This document shows positions 35,940 to 45,568 of a stretch of DNA of 64,000 nt, one piece after another. The notes beneath the pieces were generated by a model. It saw only the letters and a list, made by a program, of their open reading frames with translations. It was not told the origin of the DNA and ran no database searches. The stretch comes from Stappia albiluteola (GTDB lineage: Bacteria; Pseudomonadota; Alphaproteobacteria; Rhizobiales; Stappiaceae), in NCBI RefSeq assembly GCF_014050225.1, contig NZ_JACFXV010000065.1, positions 62,001-126,000 on the forward strand, read 5' to 3'. The position numbers and the translations under genes were made by a program. The stretch's first letter is position 1. Every line of letters starts with the position of its first letter.

Positions 35940-36561
35940 CTCTACCCGCCCTTGTCTTCACAACGCCAAAGAAAAAAGCGCTTGGCCAGTCAAAGCTTTC
36001 ACTCATCCAATCTGGTGCAGCGTCAGGCCGCCGGAGGTGAAATGCTACGCCGACGGGCTCCTAATTCGTGGCAAAATTGATCCTGATAGAAATACTCCCG
36101 GAAGAATTGTTGTCGCCATCATAAGCACTGTAATTTCTACAATCCATCCTCCGGGAAGCTGCATCACCAGATTTCGCGGCGTGATTGCATAAAATTAACG
36201 ACCTGATGACGAACGAATAACGAAGATATTACGGTGACGAACAAATCCGCTTCGTGAACACGGTATCCGCAGGCAATGAATTCCCTCTCACCCTTACGGA
36301 AGGAATAATCCCTCGTAAACCGACGATTGCATTTCGCGCAAGCCCCTCCCCACCGTCCTTTGCCTAGCTTGATTGCATCATCCGGCAATCCTTATAACGG
36401 GCGAAGGAAAGCTGCACCTCGACAAACACCTCCGATACCGTTGCGGATTGGCGCAAAGCCCAATCTTCCCAACGGCAAGAGCTCCGGTGTGGAAGAATTT
36501 GTGCCTTTTTCCGCTATAATGTTTTGCATGGCTGAAGGTCTGGCGCGCCAGGAGATAGAGT
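35940..36561. other. Long divergent intergenic region, LuxR / mutA
   Basis: 622 bases, AT-richer than the coding DNA around it. A TATAAT at 36515-36520 lies 41 bases before mutA but lacks a clear -35. Imperfect inverted sequences TCCCGGAAG (36094 region) and CTCCGGGAAG (36151 region) are weak. A 74-codon TTG-started frame at 36164-36388 is doubtful. No tRNA or riboswitch was recognised. Confidence 0.45.
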
Positions 36562-38535
36562 ATGGCCGGAAGTGAATTCACCCTGCCCCGGGAGTTTCTC
36601 GACTTCGACAGCGGAGACTGGATGGCGGCGGTGGACAAGGCGTTGAAGGGAGCGCCCTTCGACCGGCTGCGTACACGGACCCTCGACGGCCTGCCAATCG
36701 AACCCCTTTATCCAAGAGCGGGAAATGCCCGTCCGCAAGCTGGCCGGGCTGCGGGCGAGCCGTGGGTCGTGATGCAGCGAATCGATCATCCGGCCCCCAA
36801 GGCGGCGAGAGAGCTGATACTGGCGGACCTCCAGGGCGGGGCGAACGGTATAGAGCTGGTCTTTTCCTCCTCGACTCGGGCACGCGGCAATGGCCTCGTC
36901 GCCGACACCCTGGACCGGTTTTCCATCATGCTGGAGGGGATCCATCCGGAACTCATCCAGGTCCGCCTCGATGCAGGCTATGAGACGGCGGCCGCACTCG
37001 CGCTGTTCCTTGCGCTCGTCGAGGGTCGCGGGCTCGACCCGGCGAAGCTCGATATCGTCTGCTCCGCCGACTATGTCGGCAAGCTCGCGGCGACAGGACA
37101 GTTGCGCACTGCCCTTTCCGTCCTGCAGGCGCGGCTGGGCGATCTCGCGCATCGTAGCGTCGAGCGCGGGATGATCATCCCGATCGTCAATTGCGACGGT
37201 CGCCACTGGCACGATGGCGGCGCATCCGAGGCGCAGGAACTCGCCTTCACCTTCGCGACCGCGCTCGAATACCTGCGGGCGCTGGACAGGGCCGGCATCG
37301 ATGCGGAAGTCATGCCCCGCCTGATCGGCTTCACGCTCGTCGCGGATGCGGACCAGTTCGCAACGCTTGCGAAGGCGCGTGCGGCACGCCGAATGTGGGC
37401 GGCAATCCTTGAGGCCGCGCAGCTTCCGGCCACGCCCATGCGCCTCCATATGGAAACGTCGTGGCGGATGATGAGCCGGCGTGACCCCTGGGTGAACATG
37501 CTGCGGACGACGATCGCGGCCTTTGCCGCCGGTGTCGGCGGCGCCGACAGCGTCACGGTCCTTCCCTTCACGGCCCCGCTCGGACTTCCTGACGCCTTCG
37601 CCCGGCGCATCGCCCGCAACACACAGACCATCCTCATCGAGGAGGCCAATCTTCACAAGGTTGCCGATCCAGGTGCCGGCTCCGGCGCCGTGGAGGCCTT
37701 TACGACGGAACTGTGCGAGGCCGCCTGGCGGCTGATGCAGGAGGTCGAAGCGGAAGACGGTATCGTTTCCACCCTCATGGCGAAGACGGTGCAGCAGAAG
37801 ATCGCCACGGTGACGGCAGCGCGGCGGGCCGAAATTGCAGCACGTCGGCATCGCATCACCGGCACCAGCGCCTTCCCGGATATCAGGGAACGGCCGGTCG
37901 AGGTACTCGCCGTTTCCCCGGACGATCTGGGGACAGCGGGAAGGCGCGTGGACCTGCCGCCGCCAGGACGCGGCGAGCATCAGGCGGCCGTCGAGGCGGC
38001 GCTCAGGAATGGTGCCAGCATGGCCGATATACTGGTATCGCGGCCGGTCAGCACCGGCTTGACGACGACGGCCATTGCCCCCCACCGCGATTCCGAGCCT
38101 TTCGAGGTCCTGCGCGATGCGGCCGACGAGGCCGTCAGGCGCCCGACCGTCTTTCTCGCGACCCTGGGGGCCCTTTCGCAATTCACGGCCAGGGCCACCT
38201 GGACGAAGAATTTCTTCGAGACGGGAGGTATCGAGGCTGTCGGCGGCGATGTCTACGGCGATCTCGATGCGGCACTTGCCGGTTGGAAGGCCTCCGGCGC
38301 CTCTCTCGTCTGCCTGTGCAGTTCGGACGCCGTCTATGCCACGCAGGGCGAAGAGGCTGCCGAGCGCTTTGCCGCCGGCGGGGCCGCCGGACTTTATCTT
38401 GCAGGACGGCCGAAGGATCTGATGCCGGCGCTGGCGGCCGCAGGCGTGGCGACATTCGTCTATGAGGGCTGCGATGCGCTCCATGTGCTGCGCACGGCCC
38501 ATCAGCGCCTCGGCCTTGCGCCGAAGGCTGCCTGA
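36562..38535 (+). CDS. mutA: Methylmalonyl-CoA mutase small subunit
   Basis: A 657-residue homologue of MutA, the subunit that pairs with MutB to interconvert methylmalonyl-CoA and succinyl-CoA. It keeps the mutase TIM-barrel (MRLHMETSWRMMSRRDPWVN then MLRTTIAAFAAGVGGADSV) and a degenerate C-terminal B12-like domain without the cobalt-binding DxHxxG motif, as expected for the non-catalytic partner. GAGATAG precedes the ATG. mutB starts 24 bases after its stop. Confidence 0.9.
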   Translation: MAGSEFTLPREFLDFDSGDWMAAVDKALKGAPFDRLRTRTLDGLPIEPLYPRAGNARPQAGRAAGEPWVVMQRIDHPAPKAARELILADLQGGANGIELVFSSSTRARGNGLVADTLDRFSIMLEGIHPELIQVRLDAGYETAAALALFLALVEGRGLDPAKLDIVCSADYVGKLAATGQLRTALSVLQARLGDLAHRSVERGMIIPIVNCDGRHWHDGGASEAQELAFTFATALEYLRALDRAGIDAEVMPRLIGFTLVADADQFATLAKARAARRMWAAILEAAQLPATPMRLHMETSWRMMSRRDPWVNMLRTTIAAFAAGVGGADSVTVLPFTAPLGLPDAFARRIARNTQTILIEEANLHKVADPGAGSGAVEAFTTELCEAAWRLMQEVEAEDGIVSTLMAKTVQQKIATVTAARRAEIAARRHRITGTSAFPDIRERPVEVLAVSPDDLGTAGRRVDLPPPGRGEHQAAVEAALRNGASMADILVSRPVSTGLTTTAIAPHRDSEPFEVLRDAADEAVRRPTVFLATLGALSQFTARATWTKNFFETGGIEAVGGDVYGDLDAALAGWKASGASLVCLCSSDAVYATQGEEAAERFAAGGAAGLYLAGRPKDLMPALAAAGVATFVYEGCDALHVLRTAHQRLGLAPKAA

Positions 38536-38559
38536 AATCTGATTTCGGAGGATCGCGCG

Positions 38560-40725
38560 ATGAGCCGCATTCCGGATTTCTCGAAGATCGCATTCCGCGA
38601 GGCTTCCCCCGCAGGCCGCAAAGGTTCGGCGGGCACATGGACGACGCCGGAGGGCATCGACGTCGCCCCGGCGCACGATGCCGCGTCGATTGCCGACATC
38701 GCGCATCTGGACACATGGCCCGGCCTGCCGCCTTTCCTGCGCGGCCCCTACCCGACCATGTATGTCCAACAACCCTGGACCGTCCGCCAGTATGCGGGCT
38801 TTTCGACGGCCGAGGATTCCAACGCCTTCTACCGGCGCAACCTTGCCGCCGGGCAGAAGGGCCTTTCCGTCGCCTTCGACCTCGCCACCCATCGCGGCTA
38901 TGACAGCGACCATCCGCGTGTGGCCGGCGATGTCGGCATGGCGGGCGTCGCCATCGACTCCATCCTGGACATGCGCACGCTCTTCTCGGGCATTCCGCTC
39001 GACCAGATGAGCGTATCGATGACCATGAACGGTGCCGTGCTGCCGGTGCTGGCCCTTTACATCGTCGCGGCCGAGGAACAGGGCGTACCGCACGACAAGC
39101 TTTCGGGGACCATCCAGAACGATATCCTCAAGGAGTTCATGGTCCGCAACACCTATATCTATCCGCCATTGCCTTCGATGCGGATCATCTCCGACATCTT
39201 CGGCTACACCTCCAGCCACATGCCGAAGTTCAATTCGATCTCCATATCCGGCTACCACATGCAGGAAGCCGGAGCGACGGCGGATCTGGAACTTGCCTAT
39301 ACGATCGCGGACGGTATCGAATATGCCCGCGCGGGCGTCGCCGCCGGCCTCGACATCGACGCCTTCGCGCCGCGCCTCTCCTTCTTCTGGGCCATCGGCA
39401 TGAACTTCTTCATGGAGGTCGCCAAGCTTCGGGCCGCCCGCCTGATCTGGGCGACCCTGATGAAGGAGAATTTCGCGCCAAAGAGTGACAAATCACTTTC
39501 ACTGCGCACCCATTCACAGACCTCCGGCTGGTCACTGACCGCGCAGGACGTGTTCAACAACGTAATCCGCACCTGCGTGGAGGCGATGGCCGCCACGCAG
39601 GGCCACACGCAGTCGCTGCACACCAACGCCCTGGATGAGGCGCTCGCCCTGCCGACGGACTTTTCCGCCCGCATCGCCCGCAATACCCAGCTCTTCCTCC
39701 AGCAGGAATCGGGCACCACGCGCACGATCGATCCTTGGGGCGGTTCCTTCTATGTCGAGCGGCTGACAGCCGATCTGGCTGCGAAGGCACTCGCGCATAT
39801 CCAGGAAGTGGAGGCGCTTGGCGGCATGGCCAAGGCCATTGAGAAAGGTATTCCGAAGCTTCGCATCGAGGAAGCGGCCGCTAAGACTCAGGCGCGGATC
39901 GATGCCGGTTCTCAGACTGTCGTCGGCGTCAACAAGTACAAGCCCGAAACCGAGGACGTCATCGACGTCCTCAAGGTCGACAATGCCGAGGTGCGGGCGC
40001 GCCAGATCGAAAAGCTCAAGATCCTGAGGACGGAGCGCGACGAGGACGCAACGCAGGCCTCGCTCGAGGCGCTGACGGCTTGCGCGGCTTCCGGCGACGG
40101 AAACCTGCTAGACCTTGCCGTCAAGGCAGCGCGCGCCAAGGCCACGGTCGGTGAGATTTCGCTCGCCATGGAGAAGGTGTTCGGGCGGCACAAGGCGGAA
40201 GTCCGGACGATTTCCGGCGTCTACAAGCGGGAAGCTGGCATCATGTCGGAGCAGATCGCCAAGGTACAGAAGCTGGTTGAGGTCTTCGAGGAGAACGAAG
40301 GCCGCAGGCCTCGCATCCTGGTCGCCAAAATGGGACAGGACGGCCACGACCGGGGACAGAAGGTGATTGCCTCGGCCTTCGCCGATCTCGGCTTCGACGT
40401 CGACATCGGTCCGCTCTTCGCCACGCCCGAGGAGGCTGCGCGCCAGGCAGTGGAAAACGACGTCCACATTGTCGGCGTCTCGTCCCTTGCCGCCGGCCAC
40501 CTGACGCTGGTACCGGCTCTGAAGGCCGCACTTGCCGACGCGGGCCGCGAGGACATCATGATCGTCGTCGGCGGGGTCGTGCCGCCGCAGGATTACGATG
40601 CCCTGCTGAAGGCCGGCGCATCGGCGATCTTCCCGCCCGGCACGGTGATCGCCAGCGCGGCCGAGGAGTTGATCGCCAAGCTCAACCGTCAGCTCGGGCA
40701 TGAACCCGCGCAAGCGGCGCAATAG
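38560..40725 (+). CDS. mutB: Methylmalonyl-CoA mutase large (catalytic) subunit
   Basis: A 721-residue catalytic subunit. The N-terminus binds CoA and the barrel has the [20 protein letters not shown] and [11 protein letters not shown] boxes; the C-terminal B12 domain carries the cobalt-ligand motif in [16 protein letters not shown] (DxHxxG) and [10 protein letters not shown]. Needs adenosylcobalamin. It is cotranscribed with mutA and followed by a terminator. MeaB, the GTPase that protects it, is encoded 2 kb downstream. Confidence 0.97.
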   Translation: MSRIPDFSKIAFREASPAGRKGSAGTWTTPEGIDVAPAHDAASIADIAHLDTWPGLPPFLRGPYPTMYVQQPWTVRQYAGFSTAEDSNAFYRRNLAAGQKGLSVAFDLATHRGYDSDHPRVAGDVGMAGVAIDSILDMRTLFSGIPLDQMSVSMTMNGAVLPVLALYIVAAEEQGVPHDKLSGTIQNDILKEFMVRNTYIYPPLPSMRIISDIFGYTSSHMPKFNSISISGYHMQEAGATADLELAYTIADGIEYARAGVAAGLDIDAFAPRLSFFWAIGMNFFMEVAKLRAARLIWATLMKENFAPKSDKSLSLRTHSQTSGWSLTAQDVFNNVIRTCVEAMAATQGHTQSLHTNALDEALALPTDFSARIARNTQLFLQQESGTTRTIDPWGGSFYVERLTADLAAKALAHIQEVEALGGMAKAIEKGIPKLRIEEAAAKTQARIDAGSQTVVGVNKYKPETEDVIDVLKVDNAEVRARQIEKLKILRTERDEDATQASLEALTACAASGDGNLLDLAVKAARAKATVGEISLAMEKVFGRHKAEVRTISGVYKREAGIMSEQIAKVQKLVEVFEENEGRRPRILVAKMGQDGHDRGQKVIASAFADLGFDVDIGPLFATPEEAARQAVENDVHIVGVSSLAAGHLTLVPALKAALADAGREDIMIVVGGVVPPQDYDALLKAGASAIFPPGTVIASAAEELIAKLNRQLGHEPAQAAQ

Positions 40726-40761
40726 GCGGGAGCCGTCACGTTTAAAAGCGTCCTGTGAACG

Positions 40762-40807
40762 AAAGACGGGCGCCGGCATGCTTGACCTGAGCCCGTCTTT
40801 TTCTTTC
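40762..40807. terminator. Bidirectional terminator, mutB / outer membrane protein
   Basis: A perfect 10-bp stem (AAAGACGGGC 40762-40771, GCCCGTCTTT 40791-40800) with 19-base loop; T-rich tail TTCTTTC on the plus strand and TTTCGTTC on the minus strand. Confidence 0.8.
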
Positions 40808-40817
40808 AGGTCGCCTT

Positions 40818-41813
40818 TCAGAAGCGGTATTTCGCCTGTGCTAAGAGGCCGAAACGCTCGCTGGTCGCTTCTGCTTCGAAATCTTCGCTCAATGGCGGCG
40901 ACAGGGATGCGCCGACGGTGGTCTTCACTTCCCGCGAATTCAGCCACCAGTAACGCGCGCCGGCACCAACAGAAAAGCTTTCGTTGAAGGCGTAGTTCAG
41001 GATCGCCTCTGCCTGAACGCCATAGGCACCAGCTCCCCTGCTTTCGACGTTTGGAACCGGGCCGAGGTAGTAATTCACATATTGGCTGTCTTCGTTGTGG
41101 TAGTAGCCAACCGGAATGGCGGCAACTTCGCCATCGAATGAGAATCCGTTTCCGAGGTCGGCCTGAAGACCCAGGCCGACTCTGAACAGGTGCCATTCGA
41201 CTTGTGATTGATAGGTGTGGACCGAACCCGGTACATTCAGGCAAAAGGCCCCGCCTGCGTCATCCGGATTGCAGCGCAAACCGTCCGCATTATAGGTCTC
41301 GCCAATATACTGATACCCGACAAAGGCAGTCGTTTTCACGCGCCCGCCGGAAAATTCGCCCCAGTTGACCCCGGCATCGATGCTGGCATAGGCGAGGGAT
41401 CCGGTTTGGCCGTCAGCGGAACCGTCGAATATCTCGTCGCCAAATGTGAGATCGAAATCCCGTTCGCGGAAGGAACCATTGAAGAGCCCTCCCAAGCCGA
41501 CAGTCCCCTTCAGGAAGCTTCCGTAATACGTATCCTCGATCTGGAAAAAGGCCTCGCCTGCCGCCGAATCCACATCGTTGTATTCAAAGGTCCCGAACTT
41601 GACGCCCGTAGGCGTACTCAGCTTGTAGTCGAAATTCGATCGGCTGAGCCAGGTCCTGAGGCCGATCGAACCCCGCAGCGCGGCGGTTTCCTCGAAGACG
41701 GGCGGACGGGCGTTTCCGAAAATGGGATTTGCCGAAAGATCTGCTGCATCAGCTATTTGAGCCGGGAAGATGAAGGCTGACGCCAGGATGGCGGAAACGC
41801 CAAAATACCGCAT
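40818..41813 (-). CDS. Outer-membrane beta-barrel protein
   Basis: A 331-residue protein starting at 41813, where AAGGAG lies seven bases upstream. It has a Sec signal peptide (cleavage near AADA-ADLS), many alternating strands (YYGSFLKGTVGLGGLFNG, VKTTAFVGYQYIGETY) and ends with a terminal aromatic (AQAKYRF), the usual barrel-assembly signal. Two Cys lie in an outer loop (RCNPDDAGGAFC). It belongs to the porin-like/OMP_b-brl group; ligand unknown. A CtrA-type box lies 71 bases upstream. Confidence 0.82.
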   Translation of the reverse strand: MRYFGVSAILASAFIFPAQIADAADLSANPIFGNARPPVFEETAALRGSIGLRTWLSRSNFDYKLSTPTGVKFGTFEYNDVDSAAGEAFFQIEDTYYGSFLKGTVGLGGLFNGSFRERDFDLTFGDEIFDGSADGQTGSLAYASIDAGVNWGEFSGGRVKTTAFVGYQYIGETYNADGLRCNPDDAGGAFCLNVPGSVHTYQSQVEWHLFRVGLGLQADLGNGFSFDGEVAAIPVGYYHNEDSQYVNYYLGPVPNVESRGAGAYGVQAEAILNYAFNESFSVGAGARYWWLNSREVKTTVGASLSPPLSEDFEAEATSERFGLLAQAKYRF

Positions 41814-41883
41814 CGTCAACTCCTTAAGGAAAAAAAATGAATTCAACCTGAAGTGGATTTCCCTGCATCATTCTTTCTTAAGG

Positions 41884-41898
41884 TTAATGCTGGTTTAA
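41884..41898. promoter_or_regulatory. CtrA-type box TTAA-N7-TTAA
   Basis: TTAATGCTGGTTTAA is an exact TTAA-N7-TTAA. It lies 71 bases before the outer-membrane protein start and 116 before the DUF1131 lipoprotein start, so either or both envelope genes could be under CtrA. Binding is inferred. Confidence 0.5.
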
Positions 41899-42013
41899 TC
41901 GTCCGAGCCTCAACCGTCGTATTTTTCACAAGATGGTCCTGCCCGCTTTCCCTGCCCTTTCCGGTTTGCTATCCGGGGCGCTCGATTTTCGAACAAACGG
42001 TCAAAGGGACACC

Positions 42014-42607
42014 ATGATGCGCAGCCCCACCGCAGCCCTGCTCGCGCTCGCGCTCGCCACCGGCGCCTGCACGCCGGTGCTGGACGAAGGCCCTGTGCTG
42101 GCCTCGCGCACTTCCGACGTTACCCTGGCGAGGATCACGGAACAGTCGGCCGGAGGCATCGACGGGTCGACGACCTATTCGCAAAAAGCGATCGCCGCCG
42201 CATTGCCGGGCTTCACCACCGAGGGGCTCCAGTCTGCCACGGAAAACGACACCGAATGGGTGATCGGGGCCTTCAATTCCGACGGCTTCCAGGTGCTGCA
42301 GGTCTACAAGGGCGATGACGGCAAGGTGCGGGAGGTGCACGGTGTCACCCATCATCTGCAGGGGCCGGACGGTGTCCGTATCGGCATGACCTTCCAGGAA
42401 GCCGGCATGTCGCGCAGCGATTGCCGCGTCGGGCGGAACCTGTGGATCGGCATGGCGATCTGTCCGGCGCCAAGTGCGCCCAACGTCAAGCTGCTCTTCG
42501 CCATTCCCCAGTTCAACGGACCGTTCGACGAACTGGCTCCCGCATCCGAGCTGAAACGGGCTGAGTTGCAGCGCATCGTATGGACCCCGCCGTCACCGCA
42601 TTCCTGA
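42014..42607 (+). CDS. DUF1131 family lipoprotein
   Basis: A 197-residue lipoprotein (signal MMRSPTAALLALALA, lipobox TGAC) with a DUF1131 domain: GIDGSTTYSQKAIAAALPGF, VHGVTHHLQGPDGVRIGM and RVGRNLWIGMAICPA. The enterobacterial member YfeY depends on sigma E; no role is known. AAGGGA precedes the start. It diverges from the outer-membrane barrel gene. The next gene, meaB, starts 58 bases later. Confidence 0.78.
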   Translation: MMRSPTAALLALALATGACTPVLDEGPVLASRTSDVTLARITEQSAGGIDGSTTYSQKAIAAALPGFTTEGLQSATENDTEWVIGAFNSDGFQVLQVYKGDDGKVREVHGVTHHLQGPDGVRIGMTFQEAGMSRSDCRVGRNLWIGMAICPAPSAPNVKLLFAIPQFNGPFDELAPASELKRAELQRIVWTPPSPHS

Positions 42608-42665
42608 CCGCCTGGCCCATGGCACAAAGGGCTACCGTGACGCGGCGTGCCATTTGCGCTAATCG

Positions 42666-43676
42666 ATGGCCATGAGCGAGCACAGCCCACGCCCCCGGCC
42701 GGCAACCGACATCGAAGGCCTGGCCGCAAAGATCCGCGCCGGCGATCGGGCGTCGCTTGCCCGTGCCATCACGCTCGTCGAATCGCGCAGGCACGATCAT
42801 CGGGCAACTGCGCGCGCGCTGCTCCAGCTCCTGATGCCCGAGACCGGCACGGCGCTGCGCGTCGGCATTACCGGCGTTCCGGGTGTGGGCAAGTCCACCA
42901 CGATCGACGTGCTCGGCTCCAACCTGACGGCAGCCGGCCACAAGGTTGCCGTGCTCGCCGTCGATCCCTCCTCAACGCGCACCGGCGGCTCCATCCTCGG
43001 CGACAAGACCCGCATGGCTCAGCTTGCGGTGGATCCAAACGCCTTCATCCGCCCCTCGCCCTCCTCCGGCACGCTTGGCGGCGTGGCGGCGAAGACGCGC
43101 GAAACGATGCTTCTGTGCGAAGCCGCCGGCTTCGACGTCGTGCTGGTGGAAACCGTCGGCATTGGCCAGTCGGAGACGACTGTCGCCGAAATGGTCGATT
43201 TTTTCCTCGTGCTGATGCTACCCGGAGCGGGCGACGAATTGCAGGGCATCAAGAAGGGCGTGCTGGAGATCGCCGACATGATCGCCGTCAACAAGGCGGA
43301 CGGCGAAGGCGCGACCCGCGCGCGGGCTGCGGCTTCTGAATATCGTGCGGCCCTGCACATCCTGCAGCCGCGGTCGCCGACCTGGACGCCGCCGGTCGTC
43401 ACCATTTCCGGCCTCGCCAATCAGGGGCTGGATGAGCTTTGGCAGACGATCGAACTCTACCGCTCCAAGATGACCGCAAGCGGCGAATTTGCGGAACGGC
43501 GTGCCCGCCAGCAGGTGTCCTGGATGTGGGCGATGATCGAGGAGCGCCTGATGTCGGCGCTGAAGGCCCATCCGGGCGTCAAGGCGCGGCTTTCAGGCAT
43601 CGAGGACGCGGTGCGGACCGGAGAATTGCCGGCTTCCGTGGCGGCCGAGGAAATCGCCGGCCTCTTCGGCCTTTGA
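42666..43676 (+). CDS. meaB: Methylmalonyl-CoA mutase-associated GTPase MeaB
   Basis: A 336-residue G3E-type GTPase (ArgK/MeaB). Walker A is GVPGVGKS (70-77), followed by AVDPSSTRTGGSILGDKTRM, then VVLVETVGIGQSE and the NKADG base-recognition box. MeaB gates cofactor delivery to methylmalonyl-CoA mutase and protects it from inactivation, consistent with mutAB 2 kb upstream. ATGs at 42666 and 42672 are both possible. The stop is four bases from that of the convergent gene. Confidence 0.95.
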   Translation: MAMSEHSPRPRPATDIEGLAAKIRAGDRASLARAITLVESRRHDHRATARALLQLLMPETGTALRVGITGVPGVGKSTTIDVLGSNLTAAGHKVAVLAVDPSSTRTGGSILGDKTRMAQLAVDPNAFIRPSPSSGTLGGVAAKTRETMLLCEAAGFDVVLVETVGIGQSETTVAEMVDFFLVLMLPGAGDELQGIKKGVLEIADMIAVNKADGEGATRARAAASEYRAALHILQPRSPTWTPPVVTISGLANQGLDELWQTIELYRSKMTASGEFAERRARQQVSWMWAMIEERLMSALKAHPGVKARLSGIEDAVRTGELPASVAAEEIAGLFGL

Positions 43677-43680
43677 GCAA

Positions 43681-43962
43681 TCAGCCGTCCTGCGCCTGCG
43701 CCAGCTCGTCGCGATGGCCGGCGAGGAAATGGCGCAGCACGGCGAGAAGATCCTTTGCGTGCTGCTGGTCGCCCCGCTGGAGGGCCTCGCGGATATCGTC
43801 CTCGATCATCCTGCGGATCACCACGGCCCCCTTGTCCTTGTGCAGCAGGTAGGCGCCCAGCGCCGCCGCGACGATTTCCGGCACATGCTCGTGCTCCGCA
43901 AGTGCCAGGATCTCCCCCTCTTCGAGCCCGCTCAGCGCGATGCAATCCTCGATGCTGATCAT
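43681..43962 (-). CDS. Hypothetical protein, 93 aa
   Basis: A small acidic, all-helical protein starting at 43962 with AGGAG five bases upstream. It begins MISIEDCIALSGLEEGEILA, then LAEHEHVPEIVAAALG, a pattern I have seen in unnamed alphaproteobacterial proteins. A longer frame upstream lacks support. No membrane segment. Function unknown. Confidence 0.7.
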   Translation of the reverse strand: MISIEDCIALSGLEEGEILALAEHEHVPEIVAAALGAYLLHKDKGAVVIRRMIEDDIREALQRGDQQHAKDLLAVLRHFLAGHRDELAQAQDG

Positions 43963-44197
43963 GTTCTCCTCCCGCGCCCGAAACGCCGCTGTATTGCCGA
44001 AACAGCTTAGCCGCCTCACCCCTTGTGACCATGATCAGTGTCAAGCCGCCGGCGCATATACCCATCAGGTGTGTCATCGCAGGACGGCCAGGGCGGCACG
44101 CATCTTGCGACCGGCGGGACAGCCGCGGCGATACCGCGTGCCAGGGTCGGGACCAGCCAAGAGAATGCGCCTTTTCGGGACAGGAAGAGCTTTGCCG

Positions 44198-45559
44198 ATG
44201 GATCTGGCCCGCAGGGGATTGCTGGTCGGTGCGGCCACCGTCGCCGCCAATGGTGCGGTACATGCGGCGACGCGGGTCGCCGATCTGCGCGGTACGATCG
44301 ACGGCGCCGAATTCGGTCTGCGTCCGGGAGCCGCCGACGACCAGAGCGCCGTGATGCAGAAGGCCATCGACACGGCGGCGGAGCGCGGCCGGGCGCTGTT
44401 CCTGCCCGGCGGACGTTATCCGGTCGCCAACCTGCGCCTGCCCCAGGGCTCCCGCCTCGTCGGCCTGCCCGGCCAGACCCATTTCGTCTATCAGGGCGGG
44501 GGCGGACACCTGCTTTTCTCGGAAGGCGCGGAGAATATCGGCATCGAAGGCATCCACTTCGACGGCGCCAACAAGTCGCTTGGGGAATATACGCCCGGCC
44601 TCCTGCATTTCAGCCATGTGAAGGGCCTGACGCTGGAGGATTGCACGATCACCGGCAGCATGAAGAGCGGCATCGCGCTGGATCGCTGCTCGGGTCGCCT
44701 CACCCGCAATTCGGTTTCCGGCGCGGCGGAGGCCGGCATCCGCTCCATCGAGGCGGCGGGCCTGTCAATTACCGACAATACGGTCAGCGACTGTGCCAAT
44801 GCGGGCATTCTCGTTTACCGCTGGAACGAAGGCGAGGACGGCAGCATCGTGTCGGGGAACCGCGTCGAGCGCATCGCCGCGCGTGCCGGCGGCACCGGCC
44901 AGAACGGCAACGGGATCAACATCTTCCGCGCCGCCGGCGTGATCGTCAGCGGAAACCGGGTGGCAGACTGCACCTTCTCGGCGATCCGCTCCAATGCCGG
45001 CTCCAATGTCACCATCCAGGGCAATTCATGCCTACGCTCGGGCGAAACGGCGATCTATTCGGAATTCACCTTCCAGGGCGCCGTTATCGCCGACAACCTT
45101 GTCGACGGCGCGACCATGGGCATCTCCATCGCCAATGCGCGCGAGGGCGGTCGCCTTGCCGTTTGCTCGGGCAACCTGATCCGCAACCTGTCGACGGTCG
45201 CCCCCTATCCGCAGGAAGTGCAGGGCTTCGGCATCGGCATCGCAGCCGAAAGCGACACCACGATCACCGGCAACGTGGTCGAGAATGCTCCGCTTTTCGG
45301 ACTGATGCTTGGCTGGGGGCCGTACCTGCGCGACGTGATCGCCAGCCAGAATATCCTGCGCGACTGCGGCACCGGCATCGCCGTCAGTGTGGTCGACGGC
45401 GCCGGCCCGGCGCTGATCACGGACAATATCATCCGCAACGCGAAATCCGGCGCCGTCGTCGGCTACCGCTGGCGCGATGCGGCGACCGGCGATCTCACCG
45501 AAGGGCAAGCGGACCGCTGGCCGCACCTGGATATCCGCGGCAATCTGGTCCGGCCCTGA
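44198..45559 (+). CDS. TIGR03808 family Tat-exported repetitive protein
   Basis: A 453-residue protein with a twin-arginine-like signal (DLARRGLLVGAATVAA, cleavage near VHA). The mature part is a right-handed parallel beta-helix: many repeats of the type GNRVxxxxxxGIxxxx, as in pectate lyase-like folds. This matches TIGR03808, a rhizobial family of unknown activity that may act on carbohydrates in the periplasm. The ATG at 44198 follows GGAAGAG; an ATG at 44165 would put 11 residues before the signal. Confidence 0.88.
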   Translation: MDLARRGLLVGAATVAANGAVHAATRVADLRGTIDGAEFGLRPGAADDQSAVMQKAIDTAAERGRALFLPGGRYPVANLRLPQGSRLVGLPGQTHFVYQGGGGHLLFSEGAENIGIEGIHFDGANKSLGEYTPGLLHFSHVKGLTLEDCTITGSMKSGIALDRCSGRLTRNSVSGAAEAGIRSIEAAGLSITDNTVSDCANAGILVYRWNEGEDGSIVSGNRVERIAARAGGTGQNGNGINIFRAAGVIVSGNRVADCTFSAIRSNAGSNVTIQGNSCLRSGETAIYSEFTFQGAVIADNLVDGATMGISIANAREGGRLAVCSGNLIRNLSTVAPYPQEVQGFGIGIAAESDTTITGNVVENAPLFGLMLGWGPYLRDVIASQNILRDCGTGIAVSVVDGAGPALITDNIIRNAKSGAVVGYRWRDAATGDLTEGQADRWPHLDIRGNLVRP

Positions 45560-45568
45560 GCGGAGGGC

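Noticed and set aside
36164-36388. A 74-codon minus-strand frame with two Cys and one more Cys later, in the LuxR-mutA gap
   Set aside because: It starts with TTG, has an AAGGA only two bases away, lacks a clear zinc-ribbon spacing and lies in AT-rich promoter DNA. It could be real, but support is too thin to list as a gene.
36515-36520. TATAAT as a mutA promoter -10 box
   Set aside because: No -35 element is found at 16-18 bases upstream, so it is mentioned only in the intergenic entry.
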